Shown here piece after piece: positions 45,750 through 59,553 of a stretch of DNA of 64,000 nucleotides. The translations under genes and the position numbers were made by a program. The notes under the pieces were generated by a model that saw only the letters and a program-made list of their open reading frames with translations, did not search any database and was not told where the DNA came from. Origin of the DNA: Hydractinia symbiolongicarpus (Eukaryota > Cnidaria > Hydrozoa > Anthoathecata > Hydractiniidae). Location of the stretch: assembly GCF_029227915.1 (NCBI RefSeq), contig NC_079885.1, positions 22,693,001 through 22,757,000 on the forward strand. Reading direction: 5' to 3'. Numbering within the stretch: the first letter of the stretch is position 1; each line of letters opens with the position of its first letter.

Positions 45750-47830
45750 CACTGAAAGTCTTTTTTATGATTATATGGTTGCAATGCTTGACGACGTTTC
45801 TTAGATGGACCCAGCAGCTGCTGGGAACATCACCATGTATACCTTTTCTGATGCTCAAAGAACAGGCATAACATTAGAAAAACTTGGTGAAGTGAATTAT
45901 ACCAAAGGGGATCTGTGACACCACGATGTAATATTTATGTTGGTTACACAAAGGTCGTAAAATTTGGGAACAATGTCAGCAACAATTAGCATTTCAACCT
46001 ATGTATTTAACAAAACCTATAATGATCCGGCATCTGAAATCTACTATGGACCTTTACAACCTTTATGTTTGTGATCAAGGCTGGATGTCCTGCTGTTAAA
46101 CACTAGGAAAGGCATCTGGAACGTTGACATAAATGCTATGCTTTTCTATATAATTTAAGTTCCCATAGGGTTCTACGGTGTAGAACTTTTTCGCTTTACT
46201 ACAACCAAAAAAGTTGTCTTTTTTTATTTTAAAAATGGCTTTTTAAGGCAAAATAGCCTATGTGATTTGTTCAGCGTTTCTAGCAAGTCAGTGCCCTTGT
46301 ATGGATACAGTGCCCCAAATGAGGTCTGTACCATCTGGCATAATACTGTTTAAGTGACAGAAATTTCCAATATATGACAGAAAACTTGCTTATTTTGGAC
46401 AAATTTTAATCCTGAAGGGAAGTTTCGAAGTAGGTTTTTTTACTGTTTAAACTCAACAGATAAACGATATCAGCAGATAAATACCTAATTAGGTTACAAT
46501 GGCCTAAAAGGCAATTTTCCTCGTTAGCCAACAAGTCGTTAGCTTAATTATAGACCTGTAAGAAACAGAATTTACTCTAGACCTGGCAAGAATTGTAGAT
46601 ATATGTTCTATTGTCCCTTAACCTGTAAACATTGACCACAAGGATACAGAAACAAAATGAAAACTCTAAAAACTTCTGAACATGATGTTACTCTACTTGT
46701 CCCGGTCTATATTTCTGTGGCCTGTTTGCTTGTCACCTCATTAAATTTAGGTTTTATTACTCGAGTGATAAACGCACAGTTTTTTAGTATTGGATTGACA
46801 AGCCTTTAGGAGGAGAGTAATAACTGCCTGTGAAGCTGGTTATACTATTTGCATTTTAATTAGATAGATATTCGGCATATATGCCAAATGCTAAATTTCA
46901 AAATAATATGTTTGAAGCAAAACCGATGATGTCTGGATTTTTTAACGTATACATTTTTAAAATTAGAACCAACAGTCTAAATCAGTTTGAAAGAGGGTCA
47001 CTAATACCCTGTGTAATCAATTGGTTGAACAGGGCGTATTCGTGGTAAAAGGATTCTAATGATGTTCTTAGAGCTTACCTCACACTTTAAAATAACTTAT
47101 TATCAAACCACTCACCCAACATTAGTAATTAGAAAAAATATCTCGTTTTGCCTGATTTACAATTATTAGAGAGCACTATGAAACAAACAAGGTTACACAA
47201 GCTGCTTTCATGCAAATCTGATTGCCATTTTGAATAAGAGCTCCCGCATAAAGCAGCAAACATCAAAGTAGCATTGACGTCATTGTGTTGCTCGTTGTCA
47301 AAACGACCAAAATCTTAATAAGGGACACCTATAGGGAAAGTTTTTATATAGAGTTTTGGTGTTGGATTTGTTGCTCCATCCGAAATTAAATAACTGTAAA
47401 CATAGACATGGGTATAGCGGCTGCAAAATCTCTGTCACTCATATAACCCCTGAGCAATGGAATGACAAATTTTGGCATACCTATTTGTGAGAGAAATAAA
47501 AGAATCAAACTTCTACACATTCGCAATATTCAGAATGTTTGTGCTGGTTACACTGAATAACTATTTCTTTTTTCTTTCTAGCTGTATAGATAGAGAGCAT
47601 ATAAAATGTTGTCAAATAATGTGCCGAAAAACTGTAAGTGTGAATTATTATATAGAAACTTCATATTGGGTTATGTATAGGTTGAACAAAATCAGCAACT
47701 GTATTGCGCTCTTTAGTAAGAATGTTAATATTGCTTGTACTTTTACAGGGTGGCCACCTGAAATGTCCTAAATAACCTAAAATTTGAACTAAAAACGAAA
47801 AAATTTTCAAATTGTAGCCACCCTGTTTTA
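45750..47830. other. Non-coding DNA between two transposons
   Basis: An inverted copy of the old repeat seen around the 13640 MITE occupies about 45600-45745. The remaining ~2 kb has no ORF or RNA gene I can support. Confidence 0.5.
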
Positions 47831-47833
47831 CTT

Positions 47834-50793
47834 TAAAGGGAACCTGAGGTATAAAATGATGTTCAGCTTACAGCTTAAAAAGTCTTTTTAAATTTTTTAA
47901 AAAGCTTTTTGTTCTCAAGATGTTCACAAATAAAGAATTTCAGATTTAATTATGCTGCATGAATTATGATGTCATATTTCAGTAATAGCAAATTTAGACA
48001 TATTCTTTCATCAGTAATTTTAGATCTGTTAAGGGGTGTGCATTCAAACTTTATCAATGCATCTTATATATTAATTCCCTTGCGTGAGTAAAACTGTGAG
48101 TCCACGACACGGAAATCACGGGTCACTTTTCTATGACGTGGCCGTACGCTAAAATTTAACTAAAAAGATTAGGGATGTACTTCATAGAAATCGCACATAA
48201 GGTGTAAATATATAACCCGCTGCTAATAACGATATAAATATATATACCCTTATGCCAAAAAACTCTATGTTAGCATTAGGTATCGCTACATATGAAACGG
48301 TATTAGATATTCACAAAGCATACGGACTGTTAAATGAAGTTCCTAGCATAAAACGGAAATTGTGTTTACGAAAAAGATGGCTGTTCTTTTTGAGTATTCT
48401 CTACTCTTTCATTCAAAATAAATCTTTAAAAAAACATTTGAAGAAGAGCATGATTTTATAAATTAATCATAGCAAGGTTCTGTAAGGTTTTTTCATGTTT
48501 TATTTTCAGTTTTGATTATATTATTGTTGCCAGACATGTTTTATAGCTAGCATCATAAAAAGCCAACCACCACCAACAACTGGCTAGCTAGCTAGGAATA
48601 TATATATATATGTAGCCATGTTCTTTATACCTAGCTAAGTCTCCAGTTTATATTTAAGTGACTAGCTATTAGCTGCTGTAGCTAGCTAATGCTAGCTTTA
48701 AACTAAGGATTCCCAGTATATATATTCCCACAAAACACATCAAACGTTATTAACCCTGAAAATTTTAAACATTTTCCTGGGTTTTTTTTGGTTTGCGAAG
48801 TTCTTTTCCTCCAAATATTCTGAAAATAAAGTTTAGAAATTACTTATTTTTATAATGTAAATTTAATTTGTTTCAAATTGTGGGCAAGAACCTTAATCAG
48901 CATGCTAAAAGAACTGACTTTTCTTAATTTAAAATTACTAAACACAACCATTTTCTTACATTTAGTGTAAACTTTTGTGTGTATGGCTTATATTTAATAC
49001 ACCAAAAGAGCTACTTTGTTGATTTCAATTTTATACTCTTTGTAAGCTATTTTTTTCTTCTTTTTGACATTTCTGTTTTACCACTCAATTTTTACATTTT
49101 ATAAGTTATTTGGAACAGAATGGTATGAAATAGACCAAATACCTGATCTTAGTTGTTTTTAATTTACAGGCTGTGTCTGTGAAACTTTAAGGGGAACATT
49201 TGGTGGAAGACAATGGCATGACATATACTGATAGAACTGATTTTTGTTGTGTTAGATGTTAAATCTGAACCTTTTTGACATTTTATGTTAATTTTGTGAG
49301 GAAGGACCATATATATATACACAGAAGAAGAATTCGATTTTACACCTTGCAAGCTTTGTTTTTCTATATTTTGTATAAATTCTTACTGGGGAGGACTCCG
49401 TGCAATATATCGAAATGACTGATCCTTCTCGATTTAAATTTGATGTGTTCTAAATCGTATATAGTTTTGGAAATTTTGTGTAAGATTTAATGGGTAAGGG
49501 CTAGATGCAATATGTCAAAAAACTTTTTTTGTTGAATCAGAAGCACTCCCTATAACCATTCTTTTTTTTACAGTTTGTGAAGCTTTTGTGAGGAAAGAGT
49601 GTATGCAATATTATCGAAATAACTGATTTTTGTTGCAAATTGTTTTTCTTTGGCATTTTGGATTAAAATATTGTTTTAGAGGGCATATGCAGTAGATATA
49701 TGTACTGAAATAGTTAAATTTTGCAAACTTTAATTTTGTCGTTACCTCTCATTTTTTACATTTTGATTAAACTTTTGTGGGAGACCGTTGGTATGCGAAG
49801 GACCAAAATAAGAGATTTTAGTATTATTTAGAATTTGTATTTTGTGTTGCAAAATTGGTGCAAAAATTGACATAAAATGAACTTATATACAGATTGATTG
49901 CTGTTGTTTAACATGACTCATTATGACTTATATATATATTTTATGAAAATTTGTGACAGAATACTATGTGAGATTTGAAATTTTGTTTACTTTATTGATG
50001 GTAAAACAGCATGCAAATTGCTAAAAGGACTTTATTAATTTTAGATTTAAACACCGTTATTTTGTTGGCATTTTGTCTAAAGTTTGGTGAGGAAGGACTG
50101 TATGCAATATATCAAATAATGTTTTATTGCATTATAATTTGTCCTTGCAAATCCCTTTTTTTACACCTTAGATAAAAAATTCTGTTAGAGGCACAATTTA
50201 TTGTTTATTTTTCACATTGTGTGTCAACCTTTGGCAGGGTTTGCAATAAACTAACTGATTTTAACATATACAATGAGAGAGATTTGTGTTTGACATTGAT
50301 CAGCTATTTTTTATATATGTGGCGTTTTGAGTGATTTAAATTTTATGGGTGAGATGTATGTTGAAATGCTTTTGGAAACTTCTTTCCGAATAATTTTCGC
50401 ATTTGTCAGATGGTCAGAGCAAGTAATTTTAGTAGATTTAGATTTTAAATGTCACATAAATACTGCAGTTGTTGAAAACCTTTAATTTTTTTGGTCATTT
50501 ATTTAATAATGCAGATGTAAGATGCGCACTGCTGTATTGTTTGTTTTTTGATGGACATATATCTGCTAAATTAAATGGAATACAGTGGATTCTTCCACGG
50601 GAAACAGCTAGTAGATATTATAAAGGTTAATTGATTAACATAATTTTTTTTGCCAAAATGACACTTGTTTGCTCGTTCCGGCCTCTTAATTTTTTGCTGA
50701 CGACTCAATAACTCAGGATCTGCAACTTGGTTTGCAATCAAATTTTCTATAATATAAGTCTAACATCATTTTATACCTCGAGTTCCCTTTAAT
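47834..50793. mobile_element. Non-autonomous TIR element, ~3 kb
   Basis: The left end begins AAAGGGAACCTGAGGTATAA and continues AATGATGTT. The right end is the near-exact reverse complement (AACATCATTTTATACCTCGA then GTTCCCTTT), about 30 bp with two mismatches. The interior is A/T-rich with GCTAGCTA and (TA)n runs near 48590 and no transposase ORF. It lies immediately upstream of the first AGXT2 exon I could identify, possibly inside intron 1. Confidence 0.75.
49150..50260. repeat. Diverged tandem repeats inside the TIR element
   Basis: Recurrent units share TTTTTGACATTTT, TTTGTGAGGAAGGA, TATGCAATATATCRAAA and TGATTTTTGTTG-like blocks at irregular spacing of very roughly 150-250 bp (for example near 49290, 49400, 49590 and 50090). 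The pattern is clear but the exact period is not. Confidence 0.6.
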
Positions 50794-50914
50794 ATAAATT
50801 TATTGTTACTGTATAGCTAGATTTATAATGAAAATCTAGCAGATAAAAGTTATGAACTGAACAAAAAAATAGCTGTACATCTGCACAGTTTAAATTAGTT
50901 GTTTAAATTTGCAG

Positions 50915-53900
50915 GTTTCCGGTTGGCCAAAAGACAACTTAGTGTGTCACGTGTTGCAAAACAAGTTGTTGGTGGTGTTAAAATGCCTGATACAGATTTT
51001 ACTCCAGAAAAATATGAAGTATGTTTCGGTTTTGTGCTTCTATATTTTAAATTAAAACTTTTATTTATGCAGTATTATATATATGACACAGTTTTTTTCA
51101 TATCTCATATATCTTGCATGATGGCAAAAATTTGAATTTGTACTGCTTGCACTTATAGAGACATAACTATGATTGCGTTTTTTGCATGTAGGGTATGTCT
51201 TACGAAAGAGCCAGAGAGATCCGTCAAAAGCATTTGGTCCCAGGGTTATTGACGTATTATAAAACCCCAATATTTGTGCATCAGGTATTTCTTACTCTTT
51301 CCCTCAGTTGTTTTATTTCTGATCAAAGGCAATTGGTTTTATGCTACTAAAACATAAATTTATGTATAATATCGAACAACATTTGACATAAATCCATTGG
51401 TAAAGTTTCTCCTTTCAGCCTTCCCCTCCCCTCTTTCTGAAGACAACAAACAAACAAAGAACACACAGAATAGACAATGTTAAAAATATTGATTCCTTAT
51501 TCTGTTTTTTACTGCATTTGATGTTACACATTTTTAGTTATTTTTATGTGTCTCAACAATAAATGTTGTTTACGAAATGTGACTTCAGGCTAAAATATTA
51601 GGAAGGAGTAGCAGCTTTATGTATGATTTGTTTTTCTGTTGTAGGGACACAAGCAGTGGTTATTTGACACTGATGGGAAACGATATCTGGATATGTTTGC
51701 TGGGATTGTCACATGTGGAGTTGGGCACTGTCACCCGTGAGAATTCATAAACCTTGCCTAGATTATCTATATCATAATATTGTTGTTGTTTTGTCTAAAA
51801 CCTAGGTTTTTGTATGCAGACAAACCCATTATAAGCACACCTATAGTAATAGGAATAACCACTGTGCAATTAAAGGTCATTACTTCTTACTAACAGGCTG
51901 GCAAGGATGCTTACACCACACTCATAATTCAAATCGTCGTAGTATTCATGTTTACAAATTTTTTTCCGTTTTTTCTTTTGCAAACAATTTCTGCTGAGCA
52001 TGTTATTAGGTCAAAATGAAAATCTGTAACTTTTTTTAGCTGGAAATGTCTGCAAGGAAAAGTATAAACTCATTGTCCTTTCTATTCCCATGCTGTGGAT
52101 GTTTAATTGACCCTGATTTATTAGTGTATTGAGCAATTGTAGTGAACAGAGTAAAAATGTTAAATTCATTAGTCTCTCTTGTATTGCATAATCTTTTTGA
52201 TTTTGGTGTTATAGAAAAGTTGAAGAGGCAACGTTTAAGCAAATGCGAAAGTTGTGGCACACAACCAATATTTATATGCATCCCACTATTCACGAATATG
52301 CAGAAAAGCTGGTTTCAAAAATGCCTGGTGATTTGAAGGTACCAAAATATATTGTTGTTGGTATAGTGCTGTAAGTGCTATAAGTTTTAGAGCTTTAACG
52401 TGTAAACATTTTTATTCCTCAGGTTTGCTATTTTGTAAACAGTGGTAGCGAAGCGAACGATCTTGCAATGATGTTAGCCAGAGCACACACTGGAAATTGG
52501 GATATTATTAACCACAGGTTTGAAAAATAGATAGTTTTCCCTTTCACCACGTGTTTTTAACCCATGTTGATTGTGTATGGTAACTATTTCTTTTTCAATA
52601 TTTTTATGCTACCTGAAACTACATATTTTGTAGTCAATGCAAACATATTGATTTTTAGAAATTCCTACCACGGTGCTACTCCTGGTGTCCTGGGTTTATT
52701 AGCACAGCAGAATTGGAAGTTTAACACCCCACTTGGCTTTGGAAATCATGCTGTAAGTGAGGCTATAGTTAACATGCAAAATTTAAGTAGTCGGAAATGT
52801 ATATTCCTTTTTTTTTAAACGACAAACAAATTCTGACAAAAAATGCAATTAAATTTATGAGTTAAAGTTTTACAGATGCAAAGAAAACAAAATTTTATTT
52901 ATTTTCCAAATTCTTATTTTTTGATGCTAAAAAATGTCAATAATTCTGAAGAATATGAAAGCTTTGACCTAAAAAATGACACATGTGCATAACGGTTCTT
53001 AAAATGTGACTTTATAAAAACAAATGAATGGAATTGAAAAAACATAAAATTTCAGTCTATACTTAAAAGATCTAAAAATACAGTTACTGGAGTTTTACTT
53101 TAGCAGCCGCAACTGCAGCCTGTTTTAGTAATGATAGAAACTAATTCTTTTTATTTGTAGATGTCAAATCCTGATGTTTATCGTGGACCATGGGGAGGAA
53201 AGAATTGCAAAGAATCGCCAGTGCAGGTTTGAGAGCAATCATATCTGTATTATATTTGTAAAATTGCAATCAGAATTGCACGTTGGATAGCCATCCAGTC
53301 ATAGAGAAAATTAAAAAACTCTTGTTTTTTGCAGCAAAATGTTATTTTCTTACTATAATTATATTATTCCTAAAATGCTTTTATTTTTTATTCTAGACAG
53401 ATAGGCCTTGTGACTGTCAACCAGGTAATCTATTTGTGAAGTACCTAATGCAAAAAAAACTCAATTTATAATTCAGCTATAAAAAAGTGTAACTGTGTAA
53501 ACTGTCAATTTTCAACCAACAACCTTGTTTTCTTATAAGCCTTATGGGTTCAGCTTTTTAATCTTTTTTAATGTATTTTCTTCATTGTTTAATATTGTTC
53601 GAGACTGTTTTCGAGGCACAAGTTATGCTTTTTTTATGCCTAAAATGGCAATTTTTAGTTGGTCAAGAACAGTATACCTTTAAAAACTATACCTGTTTAA
53701 GAGTTATTGGAATAAATAATGCTTAATTTAAAAGGTGATACCAGCCGGAATATTTGTGGGCCATTGTGTTAATTGTGCCATAATACTGGCATTACAGAAA
53801 TTGCGACTAGCGCATTTACAACATTCCTCGCCCGCCCCTCATATTTGCCTAAGTAGAATTTTTGTAGAATTTTGGCTGCAGAGCATTTGTCAAGCGATGC

Positions 53901-56900
53901 TGTTTTGCACTTAAAAGTACGAACAGGCTTCCTTTTTAATGTTAACCAAACCAAATAATTTTGTTGCAGGTCATTGTTCAGCTTCTGATGCATATCTTAG
54001 TCAGCTTCAAGAAGTACTTGACTATAATTGTCCAAACAAAATTGCTGGATACTTTGCAGAACCACTTCAGGTACACGATGTATAAATATATTTAAAATAC
54101 AGCTCAGAATGAGTTGGGAAATTTACTGTCAGATGGTCTAAATTTCATAGGAATTTCGAATTGTTACCGCCAGGATGGTTCTGAAATATTAAGCAATTTT
54201 TCTTTTCTCCAGAAACGTTTTGTGGTTTTGCAAAATTGTAACACATTTTCTGGATGGCTCTGGAAATTGAACTAAAATATTTGATCAATAATGTCTATTG
54301 TGAAACCATTAATTCTTATACTCTTGAAATGCCCCATTTATCCAAATATTAAAGGAAGAAACAAAGACCAGTTTTTACTTACTATAAATTGCTGTTTAAA
54401 AGTTATCAAAAGTATTTTTGTGTGTTATCCTGAAAAATATAATATCCTGGATTTTAGGTTTGTACATACATATTTGAAACTAAGTGCTTTTTAGTTCAGG
54501 AAATACGGTAAATATTTCAAGAAATGGCAAATTCGACAACCTTGAGGACCTTTTTTTTTGTTTTAGCTGTTTCAAAAACATTTTATTCAAAAGCATTAGA
54601 CCTGTATTTTAAAGCTTATCAAGAAAGCATATAAGAGTTTATACAACAGTTCAGTCGACATTTCACTTTACAACCAGTTTATGAATTGATAAAATGTTCC
54701 TTTTTGTTTGTATCAGAGTAGAAAATAGTTTCTGAATCTTAACAGTAACAGCATTTGAGGTGTAGAGTTGTTTTGCAGGGAAGCTGTTATTTTTTTGTTG
54801 TTGTTTTTAAGGAATCACCTTTTCCGAATTTCATAAATTATAATAATTATGACGTCATTCAAAATTTTATAATGGTTCTTCTATGCTCTTCAAAAAGGGT
54901 ATTCAGATAAAGTATTAAATTATCATGACAAAAGTGAGGTTTTTAAAGCAATATAATACTCTGGTTGGTTTTTATTTAGATTTGAAGAAAATAATTATTT
55001 TAAAAACGAGGCTGTTCCTAGAAACCTCAGCTATATGAAGGGTTTGACCGTAACTTTCAGTTCGCACTTAACGAACAGAAATATTTACGAAAATTAGATA
55101 ATTTGTTCTACCTTTTGCTAAGGAACTTACGGATAAGAATCATTTTTAGTATCGACCTCTTTAATTGAGTTTGACATAATAAAGAAATTCGGGAAAGGTC
55201 TATTGCTAACTATTTCCAGTAGCTATCTAATTGATGAAAGATAATTATTTTTTGAATAATAATCATTGTTACATTTTAGACAGATAGAATGTGCGGAGAG
55301 AGAGAGAGAATAGATTATCAGTTGGCTAGTAAAAGGTTTGCTAGAAATTACAGCTTCATAGAAACTTCAGTATTTGTATGTTTGGTATCGTTTTGTTTAA
55401 AATCAGAGGGTGATATTATTAATCCAGTTTTATTTTATTTTGATCTCTAGAATTTGTTATAACGTTTGTCTTAAAAATTTAATATTTTCAGCCTACAAAT
55501 GTAGTTTACCGTTTAAGTTCTACTTCGCGCGGTTTATGTCCCAGCGGATGTTTTATTTCTTCAACGGTGTGTGTCACTTAACCTATCTATTAACCAGTTT
55601 GTGTGATATAGGGCGTTGGTGGAACTGTGCAGTACCCGAAGGATTTCATGCCAAAGGCGTACGAAAAGATCAGAGAACATGGTGGACTTTGTATATCAGA
55701 CGAGGTATAAAACTGTAAATAATTTGTTTCGAAACATGAGATGTTCAAACGAAAGAGCTTCAGATGAATCGTGGATAGATCCTTGGCATAACTTCTGAAG
55801 ATCTTCCATGCTAAATTTTGTGTGTGTGTGATTGCGTATATTTGCTAAAATCAACTTTTTATTTGTATATATATAAAATACTTGTTTTTACACAAAAATA
55901 AGAAACATCTAAGAAACGTAGGCAGGCTCAGAAAGGCAAGAAACAATTTTTTTCCAAGACATATTCTTCTCCAAGAACCAAAAACTAAACAGAAAGCACT
56001 CAAAGTCAAACAAATCAAAAATATTTTCATTATATGCACCCTTTTCTACCAGCATATCATTCTCTTCATGTTTTTGAAACAATTAAGAGTAAGAAACAAA
56101 TAAGAAACATTTAAGGCTTATTTCCCCAAAAAACTAAGAAACATTTGAGACTTATTTCTCGAAAAAAAAAAATTGGGTCTAAGCCCAAATGCATGTTTCT
56201 TGTCAAACAACGTGAATACACTTTAAGTTGGCTCAATTTGAAGATATAGAATTTTAGAGTTTCAAGTAATAAAATTCCATAAGAAAAAAGAATGAAATAG
56301 AAAATGATACTGTATTTTTCTTACTTTCCTTTAAAATAGATCCTCTCTTTATTGTTTGTTTGAATAAGCGTCTCCTTACGACGAATATTAGCTCTTAATT
56401 ACTTAAACCAAGTATTATTTTCTTTTAGGGGGCGTTCACACAGTTTTAGTGCTTATTATATTTTTCTTCGACATAAAGCTTATTCATTTATTAATGGCAT
56501 TTGGAATTATCACCGCGTACATAAATGCAATCCAGTTAGAAGTGTAACCATTTTAATCCCTTTCTTTTGCTTGTTTCAGGTTCAAACAGGTTTTGGTCGT
56601 CTTGGTAGTCACTTTTGGGGATTCGAATGGATGGGTGTCATGCCTGACATAGGTAAGGTGCATATGTTAAACGCTTTTACACACTGCTTTTTGCAAGTCT
56701 GCAAACTCGTTGCAAATAGTGAATTTGGTGACGTCAGAGCTTATCTGATCTGCATGCTCTTTTTTTTACCAACTTAGAGCCGATTTACAGTAATGTGAGA
56801 TTGTGTGCCAATTTTAGGGTATCTGTCAAAAAAAGCAAATGAATTCGCAAGCAATAGGATTCTTAGTTCCGATTTAATATCCATACTCTATGTTATAAAT

Positions 56901-59553
56901 TGAGTTTAAAGCTTTGATATGTTTTAAATGAACTTTAAATTATTTCTTTTAGTAACATGTGCTAAAAGTATTGCTAATGGGTTTCCTATGGCTGCCGTAA
57001 TTACGACACCGAAAATCGCCGAAACAATGAAGCAAGCGATCACGTTTAACACGTATGGCGGAAATCCTATGTCGTGTGCTGCAGCCAGTGCTGTGCTGGA
57101 TGTAAGTTTGCGTCGTTTTAATTATGTTCTGTAAAAGACTGAGAAAGTCCTATTTCGCATTCCTTAGAAGACCGCAATGGTCTTTTCAGGAATGCGCAAA
57201 GTTTAATTTCCTTGTTTACTTTAAAGAAAGAAACTTTCGCAATTCAAAAAAACATTGGCAAATCAAAGGAAATTACCCCTTCTGAATCCTTTTCGCAAGA
57301 AATAACTTTCGCAAAAGATCATTTCAATGATTTTCCCCGATAATTACCTTTTTTCGAGGGGCATCTCTTTAATAATGGCCGTATTCTATTTAAAATAGTA
57401 TCGCCGCAGCCAGAGTAACAAGAGTGTTCAAGGTCTTAAAATAGCGTGGGAAGTTACTATAAAATGAAATCAACGATAAAAATCACATGGTTTAAAATCG
57501 ATTAAAAAATTAAGTTTAAATGTTATTACACGGAAACTGAAACAATTTAAGTAGCCTGGAAACCCTGTAGAAAACAATTCTTAAAATTTAATCATACGGC
57601 CGCTTATGTTTGCCTTTCAGGAGTGGCCAATGTTAAATGTTTTGTCTGATTGTTGTTTATCGATTAAATGGTGATATTTACGCCATGACTTTTCCACTTT
57701 CAGGTCATTGATGAGGAAAATTTGCAACAAAATTGTGCAGATGTCGGTACCTACTACTTGGAGAGTCTTGCAAAGCTGCGTGGCGAATTCGAAGTTGTCG
57801 GAGATGTAAGAGGCAAAGGCCTGATGATTGGTGTAGAGTTGGTCACGGACAAGGTACGTTGTTCCTGTCGTCAGTGGGGTGGTCATAAAAATTTCTTATA
57901 TCTCTCACAAGTAAAAAATCTTCCACAGTTCTCCTCAAAAGGGGTAAAAAAATTGAACCTCTTTGTTTTTTGTTGACTTAATAATTCAAATTCTTCTCAT
58001 TAGATATTTACGATACCTTAATTTCTTTACAGTACAGTTTTAGCTACAAATATTTTTCGATTTATAAAATATTTTGTCTCCATGGGAGTTTCATCTCCAC
58101 GAAGAAGTATGAAAAATATTAGCTGGGGCGTTGCATTTAAAAACCTCTAATATCTGCACATGTTTTATTAAAAATTTTAAAATCACCTTTTTCCTAATTC
58201 CTCATTTATGACATCAAATTGTTTTCTAAAACTATAAAAAACTTTATGTTCAATTCTCTTCACAATCTTGATCTGACATGAAGAGTCCCGTTGCATTTGA
58301 TATTAAGTAGAGGTTGAGATCGTTTTTTAATAACATTTTATTCGAAACTGAATTGAAAGGTCAATGAATATACTAAAACTTCAATTCAACAATCATTACA
58401 GTTTACATTCCCGGGCAGTATCCATTTGTATGCGCGCTTTTTTTCTCTCAGCTCTTCCTCCTTGATATTCAAGACTAATTTTCACTGCTTGATAGCTTAT
58501 TGTTTTTATTAATTTATTAATTTTTTACGAAATGTTTGCTTTGGTCTCTAGGCTTCAAAGAAACCATTACCAGCAGCAGAGGTGCTCGATATTTGGGAGC
58601 GTACGAAAGATTATGGTGTTTTGTTTGGAAAAGGTGGAAGATTCGGGAATGTAAGTACCTGCTTCGTGTATAACAACAGGTTATTTGACGACAAGACAGG
58701 GTTCAAACAGGGACCAATAAAATAGTATGACTTTCTGATTTATATACAAGTTCTTGAAACAAAGTAAAAAGAAGCTAAATGTTTTTGTCAGCTCTTTTTT
58801 AACGAAAATATTTGATTGATGGTTAGTTTGAAATTCATTTTTTGTAATGTTTCGTACTTTTTTCTTCGTTATTTTTAAATAATTTTTCCCGGGTTAAGTG
58901 GGATAAAGGAACAAGTGTTGTGCCAGAATATTTTTTTCGAAGGATTTTTTATAAGATTGTTCAGAACACTCACCCTGATGTGTTTGGAGCATGCCTCCTC
59001 AAGTCTCCTCAAGACTCCTCAAATCTGTTAGTAGGAACTTTCTCCACAAATTCCCTTAATTTTCATTTTACAACTTGTCGCAACTTTTTGTTATTTACTT
59101 GTATCGTTACCTTTAAAATCTCCTCGATTATTCTCAGTTTTTTTGGAAAAATATGAGAATGCTCTAAAATCTTCTGATGTTTTTTTGTAAAGACACCGTC
59201 ATTTTCTCAAAAAAGGTAAGAAATCCCATCTAAGGTTCTTAAACTCCTTAAATTTAATTTTTTTACCAATGTTTGCCCAGTCGACGCAAATCTTTGCATT
59301 TGTTGATAAAGAAGAATTACCTTTTTCATAACCTTTGTACTGATCCGTTGATATATCCATTGCTTAGGTTCTGAAAGTTTAGAATTTAAATTTATCGATG
59401 CTAATAGCTTTATAAAATGACCTAAAAAGAGTACTTTATCCTTTTTTTTAGGTACTCCGAATCAAGCCTCCCATGTGTATCACCAAACAAGATACTGATT
59501 ACGCTGTCGCTGTGCTGAGAGAATCTTTACGCGAATATGCCGACGCAAAATAA
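50915..59553 (+). CDS. AGXT2: Alanine-glyoxylate aminotransferase 2, mitochondrial (15 exons, first exon missing)
   Basis: Exons: 50915-51018, 51192-51284, 51645-51736, 52215-52338, 52423-52517, 52659-52752, 53161-53226, 53397-53424, 53970-54070, 55612-55704, 56580-56652, 56953-57101, 57704-57853, 58552-58650, 59452-59553. All junctions are GT-AG and in frame, giving 487 codons plus stop; human AGXT2 is 514 aa. The first seen exon enters in phase 1, so a short upstream exon must carry the ATG and the start of the mitochondrial presequence. Its Arg/Lys/Ser-rich start ([15 protein letters not shown]) fits such a presequence. Class III PLP aminotransferase motifs are present: [50 protein letters not shown], and [13 protein letters not shown] with the PLP-binding Lys, then [11 protein letters not shown] and [13 protein letters not shown]. 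It transaminates glyoxylate with alanine and also uses beta-aminoisobutyrate and dimethylarginines as amino donors in relatives. Confidence 0.96.

Noticed and set aside
48252-48461. Possible first AGXT2 exon (MPKNSMLALGIA...)
   Set aside because: It lies inside the TIR element and I see no phase-1 donor that gives a convincing mitochondrial presequence, so I left the first exon open.
48590-48700. GCTAGCTA and TATATA runs as a CRISPR-like or regulatory array
   Set aside because: Simple-sequence DNA without regular spacers; this is a eukaryotic genome and CRISPR is not expected.
51061-58000. Short open frames inside AGXT2 introns (for example near 52142, 55410, 55882)
   Set aside because: They are intron read-throughs. 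The spliced frame accounts for every conserved AGXT2 segment.
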